Shown: positions 1 through 8,817, counted from the first letter of the stretch. The stretch is DNA of 40,263 bases from Bacteroidota bacterium (GCA_016776505.1 JADHTG010000024.1:1-40263), one strand, 5' to 3'. Translations and numbers: made by a program. The notes: generated by a model from the sequence alone, not told the origin.

Positions 1-199
1 GGACATCATCAGACTGGAATACCCAGACATTGCCTCCCAAAGTTTCAATTTTCACATGTTTGTCCGGAAAATACTCTATGATCTTTCCCCTGACAAGCCC
101 TCCGTTTTTCAGGTAGACTACATCCTCCAAATTAGTTTGAGCTACCACCAACAATCCGAACGACAAAGCAATAAAAACCAAAGTAATTCTTTTAGCCAT
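1..199 (-). CDS. Secreted hypothetical protein, 5' part only
   Basis: Read on the minus strand, an ATG at 199-197 opens a frame that stays open to the window edge, so only the first 66 residues are present. Residues 1-20 form a Sec signal peptide: basic MAKR, then a hydrophobic stretch ending VVAQT. The mature part begins with a DVVYLKNGG motif and runs on with alternating hydrophobic residues (GKIIEYFPDKHVKIETLGG). Short exported Bacteroidota proteins often start this way, with a beta-rich segment that typically recurs. I do not recognise a function. No -7 promoter motif is obvious in the 194 bases separating it from the divergent lipoprotein gene. Confidence 0.7.
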   Translation of the reverse strand, partial: MAKRITLVFIALSFGLLVVAQTNLEDVVYLKNGGLVRGKIIEYFPDKHVKIETLGGNVWVFQSDDV

Positions 200-393
200 A
201 TTCAAGTTAATCATATGAAGAGTTATTTATAATATTTTTCAAAGTTGTGAAATTATATGCAAAAACAATGAAATTATTATCACAAAGCTTGCTATTACAA
301 TGAACATAAAATGTTGAAAAATATTTTATCAGGACGCAACCTATTTTTCATGCATATCATCTAGTTGTCAAGTGCAATTTAATTAGGGAAATC

Positions 394-1698
394 ATGAAAA
401 ATTTAGAAATTAAAAACATTTTAAAACTGACAGTTATATTATCATTTGTACTTTTTTCTTATTCATGTGATAAATCTACTGAGAAATATACCTATATCGC
501 CAATGTGCCTATTTATATGTCTTATGACGAATTCAGGTCAATTCCAATCACATTTGAAGCTCCTATGCCATTAGAAAAAACGGGCAAAATATATTTTAAA
601 GGAGGAAAAGTATATATCAATGAATTATTCAAGGGAATTCATGTGATTGACAATTCAAACCCTTCTGCACCAAGCAATATCGGTTTTATCAGCATCCCCG
701 GAAATGTGGACATCGCCATTAAAGGAAATATTTTATATGCTGACAGCTATATCGATTTATTGGCATTGGATATCAGCACCTTAAGTAATATCAGCATTAC
801 AAAACGCCTGGAAGATGTTTTTGAACCATCTTTACCCCCTTTTGATGAGACTTTTCCTATTGCTCCTCTGGATCATGACAATGGGGTGGTAACTGGCTGG
901 AAGATTGAAAAAATCACGGAAAAAATGGATGTAACCGGGAACTATTATTTTGGAGGAGGTCGATTGGTCATGTTCGATGCATTTGCAGGTGGAACTGGTG
1001 AAAAGACCACCACATACTTTGTTCCAAATGCCGTTGGTATAGCCGGTTCAATGGCCAGGTTTATAATTTACACGGATTATTTGTATACCATTAATGACCA
1101 GGATATCCATGTGTTTAATATTTCTAATACACCTGCTCCCATGATGGGAGCATCTGTTGAAACTGTGCGCGTCATTGAAACTTTGTTTGTTTATGACGGT
1201 AATTTATTCGTTGGATCGACAACGGGTATGCTGATCTACAGCCTGGGAAATCCATCAAATCCTTCCTACCTGTCGGCGTTGGATCATTTCCGATCTTGCG
1301 ATCCGGTTGTTGTGGAAGGAGATTATGCCTATGTGACACTTAGGGCAGGAAGTGGATGTAACAACAATACTTCCAATCAATTAGATGTTGTTAATATTTC
1401 TAATATTACAAACCCATCTCTTCTGAAAAGCTTCGCATTAACCGGTCCTTATGGCCTGGGAATAGACAATGATGTATTATTCATTTGTGACGGAGATGAC
1501 GGATTGAAAGTTTTTGATGCCACGGATAAGGAAAATATCGATAAAAATTTGATAAAACATTTTCCCGGAATTCATGCTTTTGATATCATACCTTTTAATG
1601 ATGTGGCCATGATGATTGGTGAAGATGGATTGTATCAATACAGCTATAGTGATCTTAATAATCTGGAGTTGCTAAGTGTTATTCCGATCGTTAAATAA
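394..1698 (+). CDS. LVIVD-repeat (beta-propeller) lipoprotein
   Basis: A 434-residue exported lipoprotein. The N-terminus is a type II signal peptide whose lipobox ends at Cys25 (LFSYSC), so the protein should be anchored to a membrane, in this phylum often the outer one. The body holds repeated segments of the form GxxLYV..(Y/D)..I.V.DISNP..P, for example HVIDNSNPSAP, HVFNISNTPAPM, LIYSLGNPSNPS and DVVNISNITNPS. These are the hallmark of LVIVD repeats, which fold as beta-propeller blades. The family is presumed to bind partners at the cell surface; no enzymatic role is established. It is followed after 6 bases by the radical SAM gene, so the two are probably cotranscribed, though no shared function is evident. 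Confidence 0.82.
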   Translation: MKNLEIKNILKLTVILSFVLFSYSCDKSTEKYTYIANVPIYMSYDEFRSIPITFEAPMPLEKTGKIYFKGGKVYINELFKGIHVIDNSNPSAPSNIGFISIPGNVDIAIKGNILYADSYIDLLALDISTLSNISITKRLEDVFEPSLPPFDETFPIAPLDHDNGVVTGWKIEKITEKMDVTGNYYFGGGRLVMFDAFAGGTGEKTTTYFVPNAVGIAGSMARFIIYTDYLYTINDQDIHVFNISNTPAPMMGASVETVRVIETLFVYDGNLFVGSTTGMLIYSLGNPSNPSYLSALDHFRSCDPVVVEGDYAYVTLRAGSGCNNNTSNQLDVVNISNITNPSLLKSFALTGPYGLGIDNDVLFICDGDDGLKVFDATDKENIDKNLIKHFPGIHAFDIIPFNDVAMMIGEDGLYQYSYSDLNNLELLSVIPIVK

Positions 1699-1704
1699 AA
1701 TAGT

Positions 1705-2595
1705 ATGAGATTTTTGCACCTGGGCTACGACATGCCATTATACAGGCCTCCCAGCGAGGCCAACTCACTTATATTACAGCTGACAATTGGTTGTTCATGG
1801 AATAAATGTACTTTTTGCGAGATGTATAAAGGAAAGAAATTCCGTGTCCGAAAAGAGGAAGAGATAATCGAGGAGATCAACTTTTTAGCAAGCTATAATA
1901 CAGATGTAAGAAGAGTCTTTTTTGCGGATGGAAATGCCATGGTATTATCTGCAGAAAAGCTTTTAAATATTATTAAAAAATTACGGGATAAATTCCCAAA
2001 AATTCACAGAATTTCTGCTTACGCATTGCCGAAAGATATCCTCTCAAAATCGGATGTAGAATTGAATCAATTGCATGAGGCTGGCCTGGATTTGTTGTAT
2101 GTTGGGATAGAATCAGGAGATGATGAATTATTGCAGAAAGTCAATAAAGGAGAAAGCTATGAATCCACTTTATTGGGTTCGTTAAAAGCTAAAAAAGCAG
2201 GAATCAAACTCTCCCTGATGGTTGTTAATGGCCTTGGAGGAAAAAAATACTCTTATCAACATGCCGTAAATTCTGCCAGATTAATTAACGAAATTCAACC
2301 GGAATATCTTTCAACACTTGTTCTGACTTTTCCTTATGGGGAGAAAAAATTTATTGAACAGTTCCCTGGTGAATTTGAACCTCTAAACCAGGTTGATCTG
2401 GTTCATGAAATGGAAATATTCCTCGAACATTCGAATTTAGAATGTTCAATTTTCAGATCTGATCACGCCTCAAATCATTTGATTCTTAAAGGGATGCTTG
2501 GAAGAGATAAAGGCATACTTCTGAAAAAGGTCAAACAAGCGATTAAAAATCCTGAATTCTCAGCAATAAAAGAAGATTGGCAATTAGGATTTTAA
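1705..2595 (+). CDS. Radical SAM protein
   Basis: A 296-residue radical SAM enzyme. The cluster motif is C30-x4-C35-x2-C38 (GCSWNKCTFC), one residue longer between the first two cysteines than the canonical Cx3CxxC, as in the COG1032/Elp3-like branch. It is followed by a conserved basic segment (KGKKFRVR). A GIESG motif near residue 135 (YVGIESGDDE) matches the SAM-binding strand of this group. There is no B12-binding or TRAM domain, so the protein is a bare core and its substrate cannot be deduced. It probably shares a transcript with the lipoprotein upstream. Its stop overlaps the stop of the opposite-strand gene by 4 bases. Confidence 0.85.
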   Translation: MRFLHLGYDMPLYRPPSEANSLILQLTIGCSWNKCTFCEMYKGKKFRVRKEEEIIEEINFLASYNTDVRRVFFADGNAMVLSAEKLLNIIKKLRDKFPKIHRISAYALPKDILSKSDVELNQLHEAGLDLLYVGIESGDDELLQKVNKGESYESTLLGSLKAKKAGIKLSLMVVNGLGGKKYSYQHAVNSARLINEIQPEYLSTLVLTFPYGEKKFIEQFPGEFEPLNQVDLVHEMEIFLEHSNLECSIFRSDHASNHLILKGMLGRDKGILLKKVKQAIKNPEFSAIKEDWQLGF

Positions 2596-3254
2596 GATTT
2601 TTCCAGTTCAATAATTTGTTCTGATTCTATGATCTTATTGCTAAAGCCGTTTTTTGCAATGTGATTCATAGCAAAAGCTACTGCAGACGCTTTAACACCC
2701 CTGTATTTTCTTAATTTTCCAACTAAAGCAAACTTCAAAACCCGAACAAGAAATTTTCCGAAATTTTCTCCTTTTCGCCTGCTGTTTCTTTTTCCAAATA
2801 AAATAGAGGGGCGAAAAAAATAATAAGATTCAAAACCTATGGATTGCAGTTTTGATTCAATTTCTCCCTTGGTTCTTAAATAAAAATTAGAAGATTGAGG
2901 ATTGGCACCAAGACTTGAAACCAACAGCAGTGTTTTAACTCCATTCGCATGTGCAATGGAGGCTACCTTATAAGGAAGTTCAAAATCCACATAGCGGAAT
3001 GCTTCTTTGCTTCCGGCATTTTTCATGGTGGTGCCCAGGCAGATAAAAAGCACATCTCCCTTGATCAAATGAGCGTATTGGTCAAGTTTTTCAAAATTGG
3101 TTACATGTTGCGAAATTTTATTGGAGGTGATGGGCAGTGCCTGTCTTAAAAAAACCTCTGCTTTTTCCCAATAATCGTCCTCAATAAATAGATTGATTAA
3201 TTCAACTCCAATGAGGCCTGTCGAACCAAAAATAACGGCTGTTTTTGAGTTCAT
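2592..3254 (-). CDS. NAD(P)-binding Rossmann protein (HTATIP2/atypical SDR type)
   Basis: A 220-residue protein with an N-terminal dinucleotide-binding strand and glycine motif (VIFGSTGLIG, Gly10/Gly13/Gly16). A DVLFICLGTT strand, a VSSLGA segment and a YLRTK segment follow, the last giving the Y-x3-K spacing of short-chain dehydrogenases. A FFRPSILFGKR motif and the overall size match the atypical SDR group around HTATIP2/TIP30 and YbjT-like proteins. The substrate is unknown; members are usually annotated as NAD(P)H-binding proteins or nucleoside-diphosphate-sugar epimerase-like. It is transcribed toward the radical SAM gene with a 4-base tail overlap and diverges from HMG-CoA reductase across a 184-base gap. 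Confidence 0.82.
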   Translation of the reverse strand: MNSKTAVIFGSTGLIGVELINLFIEDDYWEKAEVFLRQALPITSNKISQHVTNFEKLDQYAHLIKGDVLFICLGTTMKNAGSKEAFRYVDFELPYKVASIAHANGVKTLLLVSSLGANPQSSNFYLRTKGEIESKLQSIGFESYYFFRPSILFGKRNSRRKGENFGKFLVRVLKFALVGKLRKYRGVKASAVAFAMNHIAKNGFSNKIIESEQIIELEKS

Positions 3255-3408
3255 TTAATATGGTATTTCGCTTGTAATAACAACTATTACAGCTTGTAAA
3301 ATTAAATATATAATGCCAATAAATTACCAAATGATCAAAAAATCGAATAAAATCAAACGATCCATGATTTAGTATTTATTATTCAGCATTAGTTTTATTC
3401 AAATAAAT

Positions 3409-3416
3409 TACTTTTG
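3409..3416 (+). promoter_or_regulatory. Bacteroidota -7 element upstream of HMG-CoA reductase
   Basis: TACTTTTG fits the TAnnTTTG -7 consensus. It lies 22 bases before the reductase start, so a transcript would have a short leader. No clear TTTG -33 element is seen at the expected distance. Confidence 0.45.
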
Positions 3417-3438
3417 TAACCACATAAAGAGTTATTAA

Positions 3439-4761
3439 ATGGCTAAGTCAAAAATTATATCAGGATTCTCAAAATTGTCTAAAGATGATAAGATTAAATT
3501 AGTATCTGAATATTTTGACAATCCCGCACAAACAATCAAGGAGTTCAAATCATTCTGGCACAAAAACAAGGAAATTCAAAAACTGCTTGATGAATTCAGT
3601 GAAAACACCATTACGAATTTCTATTTTCCATATGGTATTTCTCCCAATTTCATCATTAATAATAAAAATTACCTGCTGCCCCTGGTTATTGAGGAAAGTT
3701 CAGTAGTTGCAGCGGCATCAAATAGTGCTAAATTCTGGTCAACAAGAGGCGGCTTTCATGCCAAAGTTGTGTCCTCGGTCAAAGTGGGGCAGGTTCATTT
3801 TAGCTGGCGGGGAGATTTGCCAAAGCTTAAATCTCATTTTGAAGAATTAAAACTGCGTTTGATAAAGAATGCAAAGCCAATTACGGCTAAAATGGAAGAA
3901 AGAGGAGGGGGGATACTGGATATCGAATTAATGGATATGACTCATGAGATTGTTGATTACTATCAACTGAAGGCCACTTTTGAAACGGTCGATTCCATGG
4001 GGGCAAACTTTATTAATTCCTGCCTGGAGGATTTTGCTATGACACTACGGTCTTTCCTGTATAATATGCCCTATTTCGAGGGACAGGAAAAAGAATGCAA
4101 CGTAATTATGTCCATATTATCCAATTATACTCCTGATTGTTTGATTCAATCGTGGGTAGAATGTGACATAGCTGATTTAGGTCCTTTTGATGATGGACGG
4201 ACAGTAGAAGAGTTTGTTAAGAAATTTGAGATGGCAGTTAAAATTGCTCAAGTAGATACCTTCAGGGCGACTACTCACAATAAGGGAATTTTTAATGGAA
4301 TAGATGCCGTTGTTTTAGCAACCGGGAATGACTTCAGGGCTGTAGAAGCAGCCGGACATACCTATGCTTCAAGAGATGGAAAATACCGCAGTTTAACAAA
4401 GGTGAACATTGAAAATGGAAAATTTAAGTATATCTTAACCATTCCCATGGCGTTAGGAACAGTCGGAGGACTTACTTCCCTGCATCCACTGGCAAAATTA
4501 AGTCTTGAATTACTGGGTCAGCCCAGTGCAAATGAACTGATGATGATAGCTGCAACCGCAGGCCTGGCCAATAACTTCGGAGCTATTACAACACTGGTTA
4601 CAAAAGGGATACAAAAGGGACATATGAAAATGCACCTTTTGAATATTCTTAATAATTACAATGCAACAGACAGCGAAAAAATACAATCAGTTGAGCATTT
4701 TAAAGATAAAAAAGTGAGTTTCAATGCTGTTCGTGAATTCCTGGACCTTTTAAGAAAATAA
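3439..4761 (+). CDS. mvaA: Hydroxymethylglutaryl-CoA reductase, class II
   Basis: Catalyses the NAD(P)H-dependent interconversion of HMG-CoA and mevalonate, the committed step of the mevalonate pathway. The 440-residue length fits soluble bacterial class II enzymes, with no membrane anchor. Visible landmarks: an EESSVVAAAS motif with the catalytic Glu at 85/86, a DSMGANFINS segment at 185-194, the catalytic Lys in HNKG (Lys282), the catalytic Asp in GNDFRA (Asp298), and the C-terminal GHM His395 with MH at 398-399. Class II enzymes are often called degradative, but in Bacteroidota with other mevalonate genes alongside the role should be biosynthetic. The GHMP kinase gene follows within 2-5 bases, which indicates an operon. 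Confidence 0.95.
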   Translation: MAKSKIISGFSKLSKDDKIKLVSEYFDNPAQTIKEFKSFWHKNKEIQKLLDEFSENTITNFYFPYGISPNFIINNKNYLLPLVIEESSVVAAASNSAKFWSTRGGFHAKVVSSVKVGQVHFSWRGDLPKLKSHFEELKLRLIKNAKPITAKMEERGGGILDIELMDMTHEIVDYYQLKATFETVDSMGANFINSCLEDFAMTLRSFLYNMPYFEGQEKECNVIMSILSNYTPDCLIQSWVECDIADLGPFDDGRTVEEFVKKFEMAVKIAQVDTFRATTHNKGIFNGIDAVVLATGNDFRAVEAAGHTYASRDGKYRSLTKVNIENGKFKYILTIPMALGTVGGLTSLHPLAKLSLELLGQPSANELMMIAATAGLANNFGAITTLVTKGIQKGHMKMHLLNILNNYNATDSEKIQSVEHFKDKKVSFNAVREFLDLLRK

Positions 4762-4763
4762 TA

Positions 4764-5693
4764 ATTATCAAAACTTTTTATTCAAATGGAAAGTTATTAT
4801 TAACTGGTGAGTACCTGGTTTTAAAAGGTGCCAAAGCACTTGCCCTTCCTTTAGTGGTGGGGCAAATACTTCAAGTGGAAAATTTGGAAGGAGAAGGCAT
4901 ACTTCACTGGAGGAGTCATGAGTTTGAAGAAATATGGTTTGAGGCAGAAATAAACATTTCAACACTAGAGGTTCGAAAATTTACTGATGAGGCAATCGCT
5001 ATAAGATTAGCATCCATTTTAAAGGAGGCTAAAAAGCTAAATCCTGATTTTCTTCACTCTGATCGTTCTGTAACATGCAAAACAAAACTTACTTTTTCCA
5101 GGAATTGGGGGCTTGGAAGCAGCTCAACCCTAATCTCCCTTATATCGCAATGGTCTGATACTGATCCTTTTCAGCTTTTAAACTCCACCATGGGCGGCTC
5201 TGGATATGACATTGCCTGTGCAAACAACAATGGCCCTTTAGTATACCAGTTAGTAAATCATAAACCCATCAAAAATCCAATCGATTTTAAACCCGCTTTT
5301 GCCAATCGTCTTTATTTTGTATACCTGGGCAGGAAACAAGATTCTACCCAGGAAGTTCAACGATTTAATGCAATTTCCAGCATCAGGGAATCTGATATTG
5401 AATATGTTAGCAATCTGACTTATCGAATGATTGCAGCTGCAGATCAGACTGAATTCAATGGATATCTGCTGGAACACGAAAAATTGATCGCCTCCATTAT
5501 TGATAAAAAACCTGTAAAAAATGAACGGTTTCGAGACTTTGCAGGTGAAATTAAATCTCTAGGGGCATGGGGAGGGGACTTTGTTCTTGCTTCATCCATG
5601 AAAGAAGAAAAGGAAACGAAAAGATATTTTGAGGATAAAGGCTTGAATTCAATAATCCAGTTTAATGATCTTGTGCTGCAAAAATCACTTTAA
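4764..5693 (+). CDS. GYDIA-family GHMP kinase, probable phosphomevalonate kinase
   Basis: A GHMP-superfamily kinase. The phosphate-binding loop is GLGSSS (about 116-121 from the start used here), and the name-giving GYDIA motif at 147-151 contributes the probable catalytic Asp. Conserved N-terminal sequence (FYSNGKLLLTGEY) lies upstream of the first GTG at 4854, so the real start must be earlier. No ATG, GTG or TTG exists in frame between the reductase stop and that motif, only ATA 4761, ATT 4764 and ATC 4767. I chose ATT, giving 309 residues. The gene abuts HMG-CoA reductase, and the mevalonate kinase and diphosphomevalonate decarboxylase genes are nearby. Phosphomevalonate kinase is the missing kinase step, so that role is inferred from context and not proven by sequence. 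Confidence 0.85.
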   Translation: MIKTFYSNGKLLLTGEYLVLKGAKALALPLVVGQILQVENLEGEGILHWRSHEFEEIWFEAEINISTLEVRKFTDEAIAIRLASILKEAKKLNPDFLHSDRSVTCKTKLTFSRNWGLGSSSTLISLISQWSDTDPFQLLNSTMGGSGYDIACANNNGPLVYQLVNHKPIKNPIDFKPAFANRLYFVYLGRKQDSTQEVQRFNAISSIRESDIEYVSNLTYRMIAAADQTEFNGYLLEHEKLIASIIDKKPVKNERFRDFAGEIKSLGAWGGDFVLASSMKEEKETKRYFEDKGLNSIIQFNDLVLQKSL

Positions 5694-6109
5694 GCCTTTG
5701 AATTACTTCTTTTATTAATGTACTTGTTCACTTTTCGAAGTAGAACATCTTTTTTTATGGGTTTTGTTATCAAATCGTCACAGCCTGCGTCTAAAACGAG
5801 GTGCTTGTTATTATGATAAACATAGGCTGTTTGAGCGACAATTGGAATATCTGGTCGGAATTTACGGATTTCTCTTGTCGTCTCATAGCCATCAATACCT
5901 GGTAAACGGATATCCATTAATACGATATCAATAGATTCATGTTCTTTGCATAGCTCTATGGCAGTTTCTCCATCCATGGCCCACAGCACCTGGGCATTGG
6001 TCCTTCTCAAAATACTGTCGATCAACATATGATTGGTTTCCATATCTTCCACCACAAGGATCAATTTTTCCATCCAATCATAATGTTTCTTTTTCTTCAC
6101 TTCTACCAT
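5690..6109 (-). CDS. Receiver-only response regulator (second of tandem pair)
   Basis: A 139-residue stand-alone REC domain with a basic N-terminal leader (MVEVKKKK). The acidic pocket is Glu21/Asp22, the phospho-acceptor Asp66 lies in LMDIRLP, the switch Thr94 in AQTAY, and Lys117 in TKPI. All residues needed for phosphotransfer are present, and no output domain follows. It should work through protein contacts, as CheY- or DivK-like proteins do, or in a phosphorelay. It is closely similar over its whole length to its neighbour at 6125-6556, with no gap in the REC core. The pair sits on the strand opposite the mevalonate genes, and this gene's stop overlaps that of the GHMP kinase. Confidence 0.9.
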   Translation of the reverse strand: MVEVKKKKHYDWMEKLILVVEDMETNHMLIDSILRRTNAQVLWAMDGETAIELCKEHESIDIVLMDIRLPGIDGYETTREIRKFRPDIPIVAQTAYVYHNNKHLVLDAGCDDLITKPIKKDVLLRKVNKYINKRSNSKA

Positions 6110-6124
6110 TTTCAGACTTTATGT

Positions 6125-6556
6125 TTATTTATTGTCGATGTATTTGGATATTTTCTTTAACAATATTTCTTTTTTAATAGGTTTGGTAACCAGATCGTTA
6201 CATCCTACTTCAATCACCTTATGTTTTTCTTCTTCCATCACATAGGCAGTTTGTGCGATGATAGGTAGATCCGGACGAAATTCCCTTATGGCTTTCGTTG
6301 CTTCAAATCCATTCATTTTTGGTAGGCGGATGTCCATTAAAACAATATCAATATCTTCATGTTCCTCACAAAGCTGCACCGCTTTATGTCCGTCCATGGC
6401 CCATAGCATCCTGGCACTGGTAGGTCTTAACATCAGGTCAATTAACATATGATTTGTCCTTTCATCTTCGACAATAAGGATGAACTTATTTAACCATCGG
6501 TATTTTCGACCAGAATCTGATACTTTTTTCTTTTTTCTTTTTTTAAATTCGACCAT
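6125..6556 (-). CDS. Receiver-only response regulator (first of tandem pair)
   Basis: A 143-residue single REC domain after a strongly basic leader of about 12 residues (KKRKKKK). Glu30/Asp31 form the acidic pocket, Asp75 in LMDIRLP is the phosphorylation site, Thr103 (AQTAY) is the switch residue and Lys125 (TKPIKK) completes the site. It shares WAMDG, IDIVLMDIRLP, FRPD, AQTAYV and DL.TKPIKK with the downstream gene, 15 bases away, so the two are tandem duplicates and probably one transcript. No histidine kinase is adjacent; the orphan kinase at 31649-32830 is the only one in the window. The promoter should lie in the 6557-6770 gap shared with the divergent decarboxylase gene. Confidence 0.9.
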   Translation of the reverse strand: MVEFKKRKKKKVSDSGRKYRWLNKFILIVEDERTNHMLIDLMLRPTSARMLWAMDGHKAVQLCEEHEDIDIVLMDIRLPKMNGFEATKAIREFRPDLPIIAQTAYVMEEEKHKVIEVGCNDLVTKPIKKEILLKKISKYIDNK

Positions 6557-6770
6557 CTAAAATACGTTTTTCGTCAGAAAAGAAAGGAATCTAACGAATA
6601 CTTAAATTATTCTGATGGTTCTAAATTAGTAATTTTTTGAATAACAGAAATAATAATTTAAACAATCCTGAATTGCTTATGGCATTCATTATTTTGATTA
6701 TAAAGTTAACTTCGTACTGAAAATTTTTAATATTTTGTTTCCTAAATCCACATCTTTACTAACTTCCGAC

Positions 6771-7814
6771 ATGAAGCCGGGTGTTGTTTGTTGGCAAAGT
6801 CCCTCAAACATAGCGCTCATTAAGTATTGGGGAAAATATGGAAATCAATTGCCACAAAATCCTTCACTCAGTCTGACTTTGAAGAACGCCTTGACAAAAA
6901 TGAAGGTTTCTTATTCTTTTTCAGGCAGTGGCAAATTGCAAACTGAATTGCTATTTGAGGGGAAGGAGTCTCCATTATTTCATAAAAAAGTGAACAGCTT
7001 TTTGACCTCCATCTTTACTTATTTCCCCTTTCTGAATCAACTTAAAATCCGAATTGAGACGGAGAATACCTTTCCCCATTCAGCTGGCATAGCTTCATCT
7101 GCTTCCAGTATGAGCGCTCTGGCACTTTGTTTATGTTCCATTGAAAATGATTTATTTGAATCGCTCAAAATCAAAGAGGATTTTTATAAAAAAGCCAGTT
7201 TTATTGCCCGTTTAGGATCGGGGAGTGCTTCGCGCTCGGTTTACGGGGGTATGGTTTTATGGGGCCGGCATGAAGGATTTTCTGCAAGTTCCAATGAGTT
7301 TGCCATTCCATTTAGGGAAAAAATTCATCCCAATTTTGAATTTTTAAATGATGCCATCTTAATAGTAAATGAAAGTGTGAAAAAGGTGAGCAGTAGCCAG
7401 GGGCATGCTCTCATGCAGGATCATCCATATGCAAAATCCAGGTTTAAGCAGGCAAAAGCAAGTTTAACACGTATTCTTGGAGCCATTCGAAGCGGAAACA
7501 CCATGGACTTTATGGAGATAGTTGAGAATGAGGCTTTGAGTTTGCATGCTATGATGATGACTTCAAAGATGTCTTTCATTTTGATGGATCCTGACACTAT
7601 CCACATTATTGACAAAATCAGATTTTTTCGTAAAGAAAATAAAGTCGATATTTGCTTCACTCTTGATGCAGGGCCTAATGTGCATCTTATTTATCCAAAA
7701 AAGGACAGGCATCAGGTAAAAGAATTTATTGAAAATGATTTAATCGCAAGCCATCAAATTAAAAAATGGATTGATGATTGCAGTGGGAATGGACCAATAA
7801 AATTGATGGTATAA
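6771..7814 (+). CDS. mvaD: Diphosphomevalonate decarboxylase
   Basis: Performs the last mevalonate-pathway step, the ATP-dependent decarboxylation of mevalonate 5-diphosphate to isopentenyl diphosphate in the cytoplasm. From the ATG at 6771 it is 347 residues. Signature segments: SPSNIALIKYWGKYG (about 10-24), the GHMP phosphate loop SAGIASSASSMSALA (104-118), a GSGSASRSVYGG stretch (149-160), and DAGPN with the catalytic Asp at 299. The frame is open to a TTG at 6735, but the 12 extra residues show no family resemblance, so ATG 6771 is preferred. Mevalonate kinase begins 1 base after the stop codon. Confidence 0.94.
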   Translation: MKPGVVCWQSPSNIALIKYWGKYGNQLPQNPSLSLTLKNALTKMKVSYSFSGSGKLQTELLFEGKESPLFHKKVNSFLTSIFTYFPFLNQLKIRIETENTFPHSAGIASSASSMSALALCLCSIENDLFESLKIKEDFYKKASFIARLGSGSASRSVYGGMVLWGRHEGFSASSNEFAIPFREKIHPNFEFLNDAILIVNESVKKVSSSQGHALMQDHPYAKSRFKQAKASLTRILGAIRSGNTMDFMEIVENEALSLHAMMMTSKMSFILMDPDTIHIIDKIRFFRKENKVDICFTLDAGPNVHLIYPKKDRHQVKEFIENDLIASHQIKKWIDDCSGNGPIKLMV

Positions 7815-7815
7815 T

Positions 7816-8817
7816 ATGATTAAAAAGGTGGGCAAAGAATTTCATGCTAAGATCATGCTTTTCGGAGAGTATGGTGTTATTTGTAATTCAATGGGACTTA
7901 CAGTGCCATTTCAGGAGTTCAAGGGGAGACTTAATTTTATTGATCATGTGCCGGAGAGCATTCACGATTTTGCAACTAAATCCAATAAAAGTATCCGGAA
8001 TTTTTTCTCCTTCCTGAAAAAACTTCAAGACCAGAATGAATTAAAATTCAAAGTGGACATCAAACTCTTTGAAAGTGAGATTGAGGAAGGATTATTTTTT
8101 GAATCCAATATTCCCCAGGGTTTTGGAATTGGAAGTTCAGGTGCGTTGGTTGCTGCTCTTTATGATCGTTATGCATTGGATAAAATTAATAACAGGAAAA
8201 ATCTGAATCCTCTCAGAATAAAGAAACTGAAAGATGTCCTGGCCCAGATGGAGTCCTATTTTCATGGTAAATCCTCTGGTCTTGATCCCCTCAATTGCTA
8301 TATGAAACAACCATTGCTAATTCAGGCCAACAAAGAAATTGACAAGATCGGTCTTGAAATGGCTGATAAAGAAAATCGCAAAGGAATGTTCCTGATTGAT
8401 ACCGGAACTATAGGTGAAACCGGCCCATTGGTTAATTATTTTATGGAGCAGTGCCAAAACGATACTTTTTTTAAATCACTTCAAACCGAAATGATACCAG
8501 CAAGTGACAGTTGCATAAGATCTTTTATAAAAGGAGAGGTAAAGGAATTTTATAAAAATATTAAAGAATTATCCAAATATTTATTGATCAACTTTGCCCC
8601 CATGATTCCTGAACCTTTCAGGGATATCTGGAAAAAAGGCCTGGAAACCAGTGTATACTACCTGAAGCTTTGTGGATCAGGAGGGGGTGGATACTTGCTG
8701 GGTTTTGCTGAAGACCTGGATTATGCAAAACAAATGCTGGAAAAACTGGATGTGAAAATCATTCCATTGTATCAACTGGCAGAACATGCTAAACACAAGC
8801 AGGAAAAATTAAATTGA
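7816..8817 (+). CDS. mvk: Mevalonate kinase
   Basis: Phosphorylates mevalonate to 5-phosphomevalonate using ATP. The 333-residue protein has the three GHMP motifs: HAKIMLFGEYGV (10-21), the phosphate loop PQGFGIGSSGALVAAL (100-115), and C-terminal CGSGGGGYLLGF. The HGKSSGLDPLN segment (150-160) carries the catalytic Asp157, and Glu146 in MESYFHG fits the Mg2+ ligand. That HGKxSGxD pattern favours mevalonate kinase over phosphomevalonate kinase. It follows mvaD by 1 base and its stop runs into the MBL-fold gene, so the three genes look like one operon. Substrate assignment rests on the motif and on context. Confidence 0.88.
   Translation: MIKKVGKEFHAKIMLFGEYGVICNSMGLTVPFQEFKGRLNFIDHVPESIHDFATKSNKSIRNFFSFLKKLQDQNELKFKVDIKLFESEIEEGLFFESNIPQGFGIGSSGALVAALYDRYALDKINNRKNLNPLRIKKLKDVLAQMESYFHGKSSGLDPLNCYMKQPLLIQANKEIDKIGLEMADKENRKGMFLIDTGTIGETGPLVNYFMEQCQNDTFFKSLQTEMIPASDSCIRSFIKGEVKEFYKNIKELSKYLLINFAPMIPEPFRDIWKKGLETSVYYLKLCGSGGGGYLLGFAEDLDYAKQMLEKLDVKIIPLYQLAEHAKHKQEKLN

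Noticed and set aside
200..393. Small RNA or riboswitch in the first divergent gap.
   Set aside because: The region is AT-rich, with no stable hairpin or recognisable aptamer motif that I can see.
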